This document shows, piece by piece, positions 18,250 to 27,198 of a stretch of 64,000 nt of DNA. A program made the translations under genes and the position numbers. The stretch covers positions 558,001 through 622,000 of the forward strand of contig NZ_JAELXV010000002.1 in assembly GCF_016427535.1 (NCBI RefSeq). The letters are read 5' to 3'. The stretch comes from Hymenobacter sp. BT559 (GTDB taxonomy: Bacteria; Bacteroidota; Bacteroidia; Cytophagales; Hymenobacteraceae). Position 1 is the stretch's first letter; each line of letters starts with the position of its first letter. The notes below the pieces were generated by a model that had not been told where the DNA came from, did not search any database, and saw nothing but the letters and a program-made list of their open reading frames with translations.

Positions 18250-19731
18250 ATGGCAAACTCGCTTCTTACCACCTGGTTTTCGTTGCTACTGCTGCTGGCT
18301 ATCCCAGCTGGCGCAACCCCACCTAGGGCCGCGCTGCTGGCGCAAGCCGGTAGCGACCCAATTATATACAGCTGTAATAATCTGTATGGAACGGCAAAGG
18401 ATAGAGACCTAGTTGCCGCTCACCGTAGTGGCTGGGTAGAATTTGGGAACGGTGCTTTTACTCCAACGCTGATTCATTTTGTGAATCGCATTGTGCGGAA
18501 CCCGCCCGCGCGCACCCGTCTGCTAGAGCCGCCAGTGTTGGTATTGATGCCTGGCGACACCGTGACGATACTGCATAATGTCGACCGCAATACCTTTCAG
18601 TTCAAGGGCCGCCACCAAGCCGAGCTGGATTTTTGCGTGCGCTTGTGGCGCGGCGCGCTCAGCTTAGATGGAATGTCGGTTGGCCTAGGTGAGCCGGTAG
18701 ATGGTGACTCGACCATCACTTACCACGACACGGTCATTCGAAACTTAGCTAATCGCAAGCATCTTACGCAGTATTTGCAGCTGTGGCAGCGACTGCGGCT
18801 AGAAGGCGACGCTCGCCTGGCTCAGTTGCGCCGCACGCCCGGCATCCGGCCCGAGGTGGCAGCTTGCCTGGGCCGGCAGATACGCTTGCGGCTCTTTTCG
18901 ATGCTGCTCAGCCCTCTGCTGCCCAGTAGCCGCCGCGATACCCTACGCACTCCGCCAGACGCCTACCGTGACACGGTAGCCGCGCAGTGGCGTGGCGTGC
19001 TAGCGATGCAGGCACTGCCTGCTGCGGCAAGCCAGGGGGTGGGGTGGGCGCTTAGCCAGTATGCTGAGTACCAGTGCGTGCTGGCGCGGCAGTACCCCGC
19101 CGCCGGGGCAAGCTATAAGATGGCCAAACAGCTATTCAGTGGCTTTCACCGGGCTTGGGTGTGTTACTTGATTTTAGAAGATGGGCAGCAGCGGCAGAAT
19201 CTTAGCTATTATATCCAGGATTACGCCCGCTGGGTAAAGCCGCATGATGAGTTTCTGAAAGTGCTGCGCGGCGGGCCGCCTGTACCGTTGCGCTCCTACC
19301 CGCACGCCGCCTTTTCCGATTCGCTGGTGAGCCCGGTAGGTTCGCCGCGGCACCTTACCGACCTGCTGGCCGCTTACCGCGGCAAAGTGATACTGCTCGA
19401 CCTCTGGGCTAGTTGGTGCGTGCCCTGCCGCGAAGAAATACCCCTATCGATAGCCGCTGCCAAGCGTTATGGCAAGCGAGGGCTGGTAGTACTTTATCTA
19501 TCCATCGACGAAGACCCCACGGCCTGGCGCGGGGCGCTTAAGCAGTTGCCGGCTGGCGCGGGGCTCCAGTATCGTTTCATACGCCCAGGGTCCTCAGCCT
19601 TCCGCCAGGAATTTGATGTGCGGTCGGTGCCGCGCTATATGCTTCTTGACCGCAGGGGTACCGTGCGCAACCCCAATAGCCTGCGGCCTGGTGACGTGCG
19701 CTTCGGAACCCTAGTAGAAGAGCTACTATAA
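18250..19731 (+). CDS. secreted TlpA-like thioredoxin-fold protein
   Basis: 493 residues. A signal peptide (about 1-22) leads to a long N-terminal region of unknown function (about 30-340) and a C-terminal thioredoxin domain. The redox motif is WCVPC with Cys390 and Cys393, preceded by ILLDLWAS, as in TlpA/ResA-type proteins of Bacteroidota. Such proteins reduce disulfides or deliver electrons in the periplasm. The N-terminal region has four further cysteines. It lies alone between the kinase gene and the large outer-membrane gene. Confidence 0.82.
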   Translation: MANSLLTTWFSLLLLLAIPAGATPPRAALLAQAGSDPIIYSCNNLYGTAKDRDLVAAHRSGWVEFGNGAFTPTLIHFVNRIVRNPPARTRLLEPPVLVLMPGDTVTILHNVDRNTFQFKGRHQAELDFCVRLWRGALSLDGMSVGLGEPVDGDSTITYHDTVIRNLANRKHLTQYLQLWQRLRLEGDARLAQLRRTPGIRPEVAACLGRQIRLRLFSMLLSPLLPSSRRDTLRTPPDAYRDTVAAQWRGVLAMQALPAAASQGVGWALSQYAEYQCVLARQYPAAGASYKMAKQLFSGFHRAWVCYLILEDGQQRQNLSYYIQDYARWVKPHDEFLKVLRGGPPVPLRSYPHAAFSDSLVSPVGSPRHLTDLLAAYRGKVILLDLWASWCVPCREEIPLSIAAAKRYGKRGLVVLYLSIDEDPTAWRGALKQLPAGAGLQYRFIRPGSSAFRQEFDVRSVPRYMLLDRRGTVRNPNSLRPGDVRFGTLVEELL

Positions 19732-19859
19732 GTTTCTGAGCTTAGCTAAGCCGCGGCGCTACCGATGGCTATAGCGACGCGCGGCGCAATTAGCACCGCA
19801 GTAAGGCACTAGTAAGAACTAGCTAGCGTTGTGGGCCCGCTAATGCCGAACTTTACTCT

Positions 19860-22800
19860 ATGACCCAACGCTACCGTCTGTGCTTTCCCTTCGTGGGCCT
19901 GCTCTTGGCGGTGCTGTGGTTGAGTATACCCCGCGCCTGGGCGCAACAGGCACCAGCCGCGACATCGTCGGCTAGCCCGTCGGGGGCACCTAGGGCACCC
20001 ACCGCGGCCCAACCGCCGCCTACTACGCAGCGCTGCCGCTACCTGCGCCTGGCCCTAGGGCGCGATACCACGCTTTTCAGCCTCTCCGACTCGCTCACCA
20101 TTGTGCCGGCTACCGTCACGGCCAATGGCCGGCCGGTGAGCTACAATGCGGCTACCAACCAATACCGCATTGTGCGGCCCGCGCCGGCCGCCGATAGCGC
20201 CGGTAGCTTCCGGCCCGACTCGGTGTACCTGTGCTATCGGGTGCTGCCAGTGCAGCTGCTGGCCCAGCGCTACCGCCGCCCGCCCCGGCTCATGGACAGC
20301 ATCGATTTTCGGGAGCGCAAGATGCTACGACTCGAAGACTTCTCGCAGAAAGAGCAGATACTGAGCACGCCGGGCATTAATAAGACGGGTAATCTAGCCC
20401 GGGGCATCTCGTTTGGCAATACCCAGAACGTGTTCGTGAATTCGGCGCTGAACTTGCAGCTCGAAGGCAAGCTCACGGAGAATATTCGCCTCACGGCCGC
20501 CATATCGGACCAAAACGTACCCTTCCAGCCCGAGGGCAACACCCAGACGCTGCAGCAGTTCGATAAAATCTACATCACGCTCACCGGCCCGCAGTGGAAC
20601 CTGACGGCCGGCGATGTGGTGCTGCGCAACAAGCCCGATTACTTCCTGCGCTACTACAAGAACATTCAGGGCGCGGCCATCGAGGCCAACCTAGGGGCGC
20701 CCGGTCCGCAGCCCTTGCAGGCTGGCGTGAGCAACAACAGCGTGAGCAACGCGCCACCTTCGTCGTTCACGACCTATACCAACGGCGTGACCAACAACAG
20801 CGCTGCACCCACCGGCAACAGCCAGCAGACCCTGACGCCGCCCAGCACCGTGGTGCCGCCCAACCAAACGCTGCAAACGCCCACTGGCACGGCAGGCTCT
20901 TCGGCTACTGGTGGCATTGGTACCGGAGCAACTGGCCCAACCGGTAGCGGCGAAGTAACCGTGCGCGACCAAAAAGGCCAGATTCGCTCTTCAACCCTGA
21001 TAGCGGGCGGCGTAGCCAAGGGTAAGTTTGCCTCGCTCGACATTGTGCCAATCGAGAACGTGCAAGGGCCATACCGCCTCACTGGCCCCAATGGCGAGCA
21101 ATACATCATTGTGCTAGCGGGCTCCGAGCGGGTGTACCTCGATGGGCGGCTTCAGACCCGGGGCTTCGACTACGACTACACCATCGACTATAACCTAGCC
21201 GAACTGACGTTTTCGCCCCGCCACCTCATCACCAAAAACTCCCGCCTCAAGGTCGATTTTGAGTACTCAGACCTCAACTACTCGCGCTCGCTCTATACTC
21301 TAAGCCATTACCAGCAGGTGGGCAAGCTGCAGGTGCGCGGCAACTTCTACCAAGAGGCCGACGACCCCAATAGCACCGCTAACCTTTCGCTCTCGGTCAC
21401 CGACCAGCAGGCCCTGCGCCAGGCCGGCAACGTGGCCGCCGTGCAAACCCGCGGCGACACGCTGGCCGCCTACAACCGCAGCTTGGTGCAGTACAACCGC
21501 ACGCTGGTTACCAACCCTGCCACCGGCCAGCAGGTGGCCACCTACACCTTTCCACCCGACTCAACCAAGCCCGTCTACAATGTAAATTTTACCAACGTGG
21601 GCGCGGGCCGCGGCGACTATGCTTTGAATACCACCTCGGGCACCAATGGCCGGGTGTATGTGTACCGGGGGCCGGGCCAGGGGAGCTATGCGCCGGTGCG
21701 CGTGCTGCCCACGCCCCTGCTCAAGCAGATGCTCACGGCCGGGGCTACCTTTCAGCTTGACCCCACCGCGGCCGTATTCGTGGACCTAGCCAGCTCACAA
21801 TTGCAGCGCAATCGCTTTGCCCTAGGTACCGAAGACAAGGGCGGGGCCATGCGCCTGGGCTACAGCGTGCAAAACCGCGCCTTGCCCCAGTGGGCGCCCG
21901 CCGCGCTGCGCAACTACCGCCTCAGCTCGGCGCTCGACTACGAGTACACGGCCCCCAAGTTTGCCCCCATCGACCGCTACCGCGACATCGAGTTTGACCG
22001 CAACTGGAGCACCGTTAGCACCGCTAACGCCACCACTACGGTACCTAGGGAAGACAATATTCTCAACTTCGCGGTGGGTCTGACGCGTGATGCCACGCAC
22101 AGCGTCAACTACCGGCTTAGCCGCCGCTACCGGCCGGGCGAGGTCAACGGCTTGCAGCACTGGCTCGATGTGGCCCAGCAGGTGGGCCGCGTAGAGCTGC
22201 GCGGGGCGCTGTTTTTGCTCAACTCGCAGGCCGGGCGCTACCAGTCTACCTGGGCCCGCGGCGAGGCCAGCGTGCGCTACGGCGGCGGGCGCCTCATTCC
22301 GGGCTACAGCTATAAGTTCGATAAAAACCGAGTGGTGTCGCCGGGCCGCGACTCGGTGCGCTCGGCCAACTACTTCGACGAGCACACCTTTTTCCTGCAA
22401 AGCCCCGACACCGGGCGCACCCGCTACCGCCTCGACTACAGCTACCGCCGCGACCAGACGCCCACCGCCGAGCAAACCAACCTGCAGGTGCGCACTATTT
22501 CGCAGACCTGGCAAGGCAACGTAACTACCCGCCTAGGGCGCACCCAAGACCTGCGCGTGCTGGCCACCTACCGCGACCTCAACCCCGTGGCCTACGCCGA
22601 CAGCACCCGCCAGCGCAACGTGCTCGGCAAAATCGACTACAATGCCACCCTGCTCCAGAACCAGATACGCTCGGAGCTGAGCTACAGTGTGCAAACTGGC
22701 CGCGAGCTGCGCCGCGACTACTCCTTTCTGGCTGTGCCGGCCGGTCAAGGCACCCACTACTACGCCGGCGACCTCAACCGCAACGGTGTGGAGGACCGCG

Positions 22801-23768
22801 ACGAGTTTTTGGAAGCTCAAACCCCGGATGCCCAGTACCGCACCTACATCAAGGTGTACTTGCCCACCGCCGACTACCTCACTGCTTACCAAAACCGCCT
22901 CAGCTACCGCCTCACCGTGAATGCGCCCCGCGGCTGGCGCGAGGCCGGCGGCTGGCAGGCGCTGGTAGCGCGGTTCAGCAGCATCACGAGCGTCACCGTA
23001 GACCGGCGCACTAGCAGCCGGTCCCTAGGTGCGCGCCTGAGCCCGTTTAGCTTCGAGAAGGAAGATGCCAGCTTGCTGGCGTTTACGCAGCTCGTGCGCA
23101 ATACGCTGTACCTCAACCGGGCCAACCCCACCTTCGGCGCCGAGCTCACCTCGCAGCAAACCCAGCAGAAAACGCTGCTCGCCCAGGGCTTCGACTTGCG
23201 CAACCTCACCACCCAAAGCCTGCTACTGCGCCGCACCCTGGCGCAGTCATTTACGGGCCGCCTCACCGTGGCCCGCGATGTGCGCGAGGCCCAAAGCAGC
23301 TATAGCACCAACAGCGCTTTTCTCAGCGCCCGCAACTTCCGGCTGCGCATCTACACCATCCAGCCCGAAATCAGCTACCAACCCAGCACGGCGCTGCGCT
23401 TCACGGGCACCCTGCAGCACGTGGCCAAGCGCGACCTGCTCGACCGCACCGGCCAGCCCGACGTGGCCAACGATACCCGCGGCACCTTCGACGACCTAGG
23501 GCTCGAAACGCGCATTAGCCAAGTGGGCAAGCGCACGCTCACGGCCGCCACGCACGTCACGCGCGTTACGTTTGAGGGCAATGTGGCCTCGGTAGTAGGC
23601 CTAGAGGTGCTGCAAGCCCTGCGCCCCGGCTCCAACTTTACCTGGAACCTTAATATGGAGCAGCGCCTCGCCAACGGCCTTAACATCACGGTGGCCTACG
23701 ACGGGCGCAAGTCGAGCGGTCTGGGCGTGGTGCACACTGGCCGCATGCAGGTGGCGGTGCTGTTTTAG
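19860..23768 (+). CDS. large predicted outer-membrane beta-barrel protein, function unknown
   Basis: 1302 residues with a clear signal peptide (1-28, ending WAQ). The body is rich in alternating polar/hydrophobic strands with many Tyr, Arg and Asn. The last strand ends in a terminal Phe (MQVAVLF), as in beta-barrel outer-membrane proteins. Residues 291-362 are a low-complexity Thr/Asn/Pro/Gly/Ser insert. A conserved segment around 150-260 (INKTGNLARGISFGN and following) is the kind found in long, uncharacterised Bacteroidota surface proteins. No plug or TonB box was recognised. I do not know its function. The neighbours give no metabolic clue. Confidence 0.75.
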   Translation: MTQRYRLCFPFVGLLLAVLWLSIPRAWAQQAPAATSSASPSGAPRAPTAAQPPPTTQRCRYLRLALGRDTTLFSLSDSLTIVPATVTANGRPVSYNAATNQYRIVRPAPAADSAGSFRPDSVYLCYRVLPVQLLAQRYRRPPRLMDSIDFRERKMLRLEDFSQKEQILSTPGINKTGNLARGISFGNTQNVFVNSALNLQLEGKLTENIRLTAAISDQNVPFQPEGNTQTLQQFDKIYITLTGPQWNLTAGDVVLRNKPDYFLRYYKNIQGAAIEANLGAPGPQPLQAGVSNNSVSNAPPSSFTTYTNGVTNNSAAPTGNSQQTLTPPSTVVPPNQTLQTPTGTAGSSATGGIGTGATGPTGSGEVTVRDQKGQIRSSTLIAGGVAKGKFASLDIVPIENVQGPYRLTGPNGEQYIIVLAGSERVYLDGRLQTRGFDYDYTIDYNLAELTFSPRHLITKNSRLKVDFEYSDLNYSRSLYTLSHYQQVGKLQVRGNFYQEADDPNSTANLSLSVTDQQALRQAGNVAAVQTRGDTLAAYNRSLVQYNRTLVTNPATGQQVATYTFPPDSTKPVYNVNFTNVGAGRGDYALNTTSGTNGRVYVYRGPGQGSYAPVRVLPTPLLKQMLTAGATFQLDPTAAVFVDLASSQLQRNRFALGTEDKGGAMRLGYSVQNRALPQWAPAALRNYRLSSALDYEYTAPKFAPIDRYRDIEFDRNWSTVSTANATTTVPREDNILNFAVGLTRDATHSVNYRLSRRYRPGEVNGLQHWLDVAQQVGRVELRGALFLLNSQAGRYQSTWARGEASVRYGGGRLIPGYSYKFDKNRVVSPGRDSVRSANYFDEHTFFLQSPDTGRTRYRLDYSYRRDQTPTAEQTNLQVRTISQTWQGNVTTRLGRTQDLRVLATYRDLNPVAYADSTRQRNVLGKIDYNATLLQNQIRSELSYSVQTGRELRRDYSFLAVPAGQGTHYYAGDLNRNGVEDRDEFLEAQTPDAQYRTYIKVYLPTADYLTAYQNRLSYRLTVNAPRGWREAGGWQALVARFSSITSVTVDRRTSSRSLGARLSPFSFEKEDASLLAFTQLVRNTLYLNRANPTFGAELTSQQTQQKTLLAQGFDLRNLTTQSLLLRRTLAQSFTGRLTVARDVREAQSSYSTNSAFLSARNFRLRIYTIQPEISYQPSTALRFTGTLQHVAKRDLLDRTGQPDVANDTRGTFDDLGLETRISQVGKRTLTAATHVTRVTFEGNVASVVGLEVLQALRPGSNFTWNLNMEQRLANGLNITVAYDGRKSSGLGVVHTGRMQVAVLF

Positions 23769-23882
23769 GGTGATTTTTTGGTCTTTGCCTAAACGTTGTT
23801 CGGTTTTAACTGTACTACTATCCTTGCCTAATGCACCGCAGGCCAGCCAAAAATTAAAAACGAATAACTAAAGACGAAGAAA

Positions 23883-24359
23883 ATGACTGCTCCTAACCCC
23901 GACTTCATGCGCGAAGCCATTCGCCTTTCTATCGAAAAAATGCAGGCCGGTTTCGGCGGCCCCTTCGGCGCGGTGGTAGTAAAAGACGGCCAGATTATCG
24001 CCCGCGGCTTCAACCAAGTCACTACTACCCACGACCCCACCTGCCACGCCGAGGTCGATGCCATTCGCAAAGCCTGCCAGGCCCTAGGTACCTTTCAGCT
24101 CGAGGGCTGCGACCTTTATACCAGTTGCGAGCCCTGCCCCATGTGCCTAGGTGCCATCTATTGGGCGCGGCCGGCCCGCGTGTTCTACGGCAACACCAAG
24201 CAGGACGCTGCCGCTGTGGGCTTCGACGACCACTTTATCTACGACGAAATCGACAAGCCCCTAAGCGAGCGCAGCATCCCGATGCAACAGCTGCTGCCCG
24301 AAGAAGCCATTGCGGGCTTCCAAGCCTGGGAAGCCCACGAGAGCAAAACGGAATATTAG
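23883..24359 (+). CDS. guanine deaminase-type nucleobase deaminase
   Basis: 158 residues, cytidine/deoxycytidylate deaminase superfamily. Zinc ligands His55, Cys85 and Cys88 and proton-shuttle Glu57 are visible in CHAEV and CEPCPMC. Length and the C-terminal segment (FIYDEIDKP and following) resemble the GuaD branch, which deaminates guanine to xanthine; tRNA-adenosine deaminase TadA is the main alternative but has a different C-terminus. Its stop codon overlaps the stop of the convergent lipoprotein gene. Confidence 0.82.
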   Translation: MTAPNPDFMREAIRLSIEKMQAGFGGPFGAVVVKDGQIIARGFNQVTTTHDPTCHAEVDAIRKACQALGTFQLEGCDLYTSCEPCPMCLGAIYWARPARVFYGNTKQDAAAVGFDDHFIYDEIDKPLSERSIPMQQLLPEEAIAGFQAWEAHESKTEY

Positions 24360-25264
24360 CGCTGCTTGGTGCGGATTAGCTGGTAGCGTAGGCGGCCCCT
24401 CGTGAAGTATTCCGTGGTATCGGTGCCACCGGGCGGAATACCAAGCAGGCTGTGTGTAGTGTAAAGCTTTAGCGTGTCGCGGCCAAATGAAGCGGCAAAT
24501 GTTTGTTGTTGCTTGGTGTACACATCAAATACCAATTCATCACCAGGAGTAGGCCCTGTAAAATCGGTTTGTACCCCATACTTTTTAAACGGTAAGCCAG
24601 TAAGCCTGCCGTCGGTGAAAAAGCGAACGGCTACCGACCGGCCAGTAGAATCGGTACCCGTATAGCTCCCCGCTAGCAGCAATTTGTTGACGCCTAGCTC
24701 GACCCCCGTTTCGAGGTCAGCGGTCTTGCCAGGCATACCAGTTCGGCGATAGGCTAGTTGGCTGACTATTTTGTTTGTGCTGCTCTTTCGGGTGATATAC
24801 AGCAGTGTAGTATCGGTTGAAGTTATCCGATAAGCGAGTTCATTACGCGTGCCTACTTCGCCGCCGTAAGGCTCCCTCACCTTGAGGGAGCCCGGTTGGG
24901 TACCGGCTTGCAACAACAGCGTCAGGTTTCCTCCTTCGTGCAGGCCGTAAGAAGCCCCAATCTCCACGCTGTCTTTCTGGCCGGCAAAGTCCTCAATCAC
25001 TAAGGAGGTCGGTGATGGCGCATCGTCGAAGGCGGCTTGCGGCGAGCGCGTGCGGGCTACCTCCCGTAAGTAGTTAGCGCTTACCCAGTGGCCCTTCAGC
25101 ACGGGGCTCAGGCGTTGGGCTAGGGTAGGCTTCACCGCAATCGGGACCTCAGTTGGATTAGATTCACTACTAGGTGCTTGGCTAGCGGCTTTTTCGGCTG
25201 ACTGCTGCTGGCAAGCTTGTAGCACACAAGCCAGTGATAGCACGGCGATAAAAAAGGCCTTCAT
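24356..25264 (-). CDS. hypothetical lipoprotein with NlpE-like features
   Basis: 302 residues from the ATG at 25264, chosen because it starts a typical lipoprotein signal (MKAFFIAVLSLACVLQAC, lipidated Cys18); an upstream in-frame start at 25300 would spoil it. The mature part begins with a Ser/Ala/Glu-rich linker and then a beta-rich domain of unknown fold. Paired segments such as HWVSANYLREV and the C-terminal REFFTRGRLRYQLIRTK-like ending suggest a small beta-barrel domain. Function unknown. The last codon overlaps the end of the guanine deaminase gene on the other strand. Confidence 0.7.
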   Translation of the reverse strand: MKAFFIAVLSLACVLQACQQQSAEKAASQAPSSESNPTEVPIAVKPTLAQRLSPVLKGHWVSANYLREVARTRSPQAAFDDAPSPTSLVIEDFAGQKDSVEIGASYGLHEGGNLTLLLQAGTQPGSLKVREPYGGEVGTRNELAYRITSTDTTLLYITRKSSTNKIVSQLAYRRTGMPGKTADLETGVELGVNKLLLAGSYTGTDSTGRSVAVRFFTDGRLTGLPFKKYGVQTDFTGPTPGDELVFDVYTKQQQTFAASFGRDTLKLYTTHSLLGIPPGGTDTTEYFTRGRLRYQLIRTKQR

Positions 25265-25474
25265 GAGGTAAGTAATTAGTAAGAAGCCAGTAGGATTCAT
25301 GCCTATTGGCTCAGACGTATAGCTTTAATTCGGTGCTAACTTACTTATCCCATTACCTATCTTAAATAGGCAAGCCGACAGCTAATTGGTTGCTTCCTCA
25401 ACGACTATTCGCGCTCACGCTGTAGAGCCGCCTGCCTGCATACTAGCCTCGCAGGTCTCGGCTCCTAGCAACAG

Positions 25475-25517
25475 AAAGCCCGCCCTAGCTTCGCTTATGC
25501 GAGCCAGGGCGGGCTTT
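25475..25517 (-). terminator. terminator after the PfpI/DJ-1 gene
   Basis: Perfect 12-bp stem AAAGCCCGCCCT (25475-25486) with AGGGCGGGCTTT (25506-25517), ending in a U-rich stretch (TTTCTGTT) when read on the minus strand. It lies 24 bp past the end of the minus-strand gene. Confidence 0.85.
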
Positions 25518-25540
25518 TAGTTATTCACGCTACCTATGGG

Positions 25541-26098
25541 CTAGCGCGGCGTGGTGAGCAGCTCCTCAATCTTTTGGTTGAAAGCTTTAAGGTCGTCGGG
25601 CTTGCGGCTGGTAATGAAATTGCCATCTACTACCACCTCCGAGTCTTGCCACTCGGCCCCGGCGTTGCGCAGGTCGGTTTTAAGGCTGGGCCAGCTGGTC
25701 ATGTGCTTGCCGCGCACCACATCGGCCTCAATGAGCGTCCAAGGCCCGTGACAAATGGCAGCCAGCGGCTTACCGGTGTGGGCAAACTCACGCACGAAGT
25801 CTACTACGCTGGGCTCCAGACGCAGCTTATCGGGGTTAATCTGGCCGCCGGGCAGCACTAGAGCGTCGTAGTCTTCCACCTTCACTTCGTCGATGGTCTT
25901 GTCTACGTCTACCTTGTCGCCCCAGTCCGTCATGTCCCAGCCCTTGATGCTGCCGCTCTTCAGCGACACCACATCGACCTCGGCGCCTTCGTTTTTCAAA
26001 TATTTCTGCGGTTCGGTCAGCTCTACTTGCTCAAAGCCATCGGTGGCAATAATGGCCACGCGCTTCCCTTTCAATTTATCGGTTCCAAAAAGTGACAT
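25541..26098 (-). CDS. PfpI/DJ-1 family protein (type 1 glutamine amidotransferase-like)
   Basis: 185 residues. Nucleophile Cys116 with His117 lies in AICHGPW, and the acidic partner is in TDGFEQVEL near residues 20-27; both are typical of PfpI/YhbO proteins. Members act as stress-related glyoxalase/deglycase-like enzymes or proteases; the exact reaction cannot be read from the sequence. The gene is monocistronic, with its own terminator downstream and a short leader upstream. Confidence 0.88.
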   Translation of the reverse strand: MSLFGTDKLKGKRVAIIATDGFEQVELTEPQKYLKNEGAEVDVVSLKSGSIKGWDMTDWGDKVDVDKTIDEVKVEDYDALVLPGGQINPDKLRLEPSVVDFVREFAHTGKPLAAICHGPWTLIEADVVRGKHMTSWPSLKTDLRNAGAEWQDSEVVVDGNFITSRKPDDLKAFNQKIEELLTTPR

Positions 26099-26145
26099 TG
26101 CGAATAAAAACTAAGCGGCGAATAGTCTCGCCTGCTACTTAAGGT

Positions 26146-27198
26146 TTACGCTGGGACTGCGGGGGTGGTTGCTGACATAAGCACAGCACTAGGAGCCTTT
26201 GGTGGCACACTGGGCACAAGTGGGGCACGGCGCCAGCGGGCGGTATCGAGGCCAAGCGTCACGAGCAGCGCGTGCGGCAGCGTCACGACCGAGGCCGCCA
26301 GCAGCGCCAGGCTGATGAATGTAGCGCCACTTGCCGCCCGGGCCCAGGCCAAGCCATAGACCACGGCCAGCGCCCCCAGGCTAATAGCCAAGAGCGGCGC
26401 CGAGCGGCGCAAAAAGAAACCTAGCTGCGCCCCTAGGGCAGGCCGGCTGCCTGTTGGCGGCAAGCCCATCAGCGCATTCATGCGCAGCACGTGCTGCAAG
26501 CTGTGCCAAAAAACAAAGTATACCCCAGCCGATAGCAATGGAGGCAGCGCCAAGAGCAGGGCGCCAAGTACCACTACTTCCAGTATATCGGTAGCGGCTA
26601 GGGTGGCCTGGCCGCGGGCCCAGTAGCTAAGCCACAGCAGCAGGTGCCCTCCCAGCACCAGCGGCCCCAGCCACTGCGCCGCCTGCAGTACCGAGGCCAG
26701 GGGCAGCGGGGCCGCCCCCGCCAGCGTGAGTAAGTTGTTGATAAGCGTTAGGGTTTCCGTAGGCCAGCGCAACAGAGGCACGGTAAACAGCAGCGCGCCG
26801 CGCAGTACACTGTGCACCACCCATAGCCCACGAGGTGCTGCCCTAGGTGCATCGCCCGAGCCCCAGTGCCAGGCCGATAGCCCAAAGAAAAAGGCTACTG
26901 CCAGCCCCGGCTGCCACCACCATAGCAGCCCTACGCCCGCCGCCAGCCCCAGGTACCCACCTAGGAACACGGCCCAGTAGCGCCCCCTGTGTTGGGTTAG
27001 CTCTGGGCGGGTGGCGGGTACCACAAACTGGTCGCAGGCGCCGTGGGCCACGCCCAGCAGCGCTAGGCCCAGTAGCAGCGCCGGCCCCAATATCCAACTC
27101 GCCCAGGTCGGCGCCAGCACGCCCACGGCGGCGGCCAGCAGCAGCGCCACATAGGAGTAGCGCTGCGGCCCGCGGCTTCTAAACCACCGAATAACCAT
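26146..27198 (-). CDS. blh: beta-carotene 15,15'-dioxygenase, Brp/Blh family
   Basis: 350 residues from ATG 27198, an all-helical membrane protein. Blh/Brp cleaves beta-carotene to two retinal molecules. The four metal-binding histidines of the family are present: HGACD (His52 region), SAWHWGSGD, and FVFWHSLQH (two). Its start lies inside the last codons of the rhodopsin gene (overlap of about 20 bp), so the chromophore enzyme is translationally coupled to the opsin. An alternative upstream start (27261) lies deeper in the rhodopsin gene and is less likely. The C-terminal 25 residues are Pro/Ala-rich. Confidence 0.9.
   Translation of the reverse strand: MVIRWFRSRGPQRYSYVALLLAAAVGVLAPTWASWILGPALLLGLALLGVAHGACDQFVVPATRPELTQHRGRYWAVFLGGYLGLAAGVGLLWWWQPGLAVAFFFGLSAWHWGSGDAPRAAPRGLWVVHSVLRGALLFTVPLLRWPTETLTLINNLLTLAGAAPLPLASVLQAAQWLGPLVLGGHLLLWLSYWARGQATLAATDILEVVVLGALLLALPPLLSAGVYFVFWHSLQHVLRMNALMGLPPTGSRPALGAQLGFFLRRSAPLLAISLGALAVVYGLAWARAASGATFISLALLAASVVTLPHALLVTLGLDTARWRRAPLVPSVPPKAPSAVLMSATTPAVPA

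Noticed and set aside
17397..18272. Open frame of 291 codons on the minus strand
   Set aside because: Antisense to the kinase core (H-box to GSGIGL), Ser/Arg-rich without motifs.
21822..22514. Open frame of 230 codons on the minus strand
   Set aside because: Antisense to the large outer-membrane protein and Val/Ala/Gly-rich; no motif.
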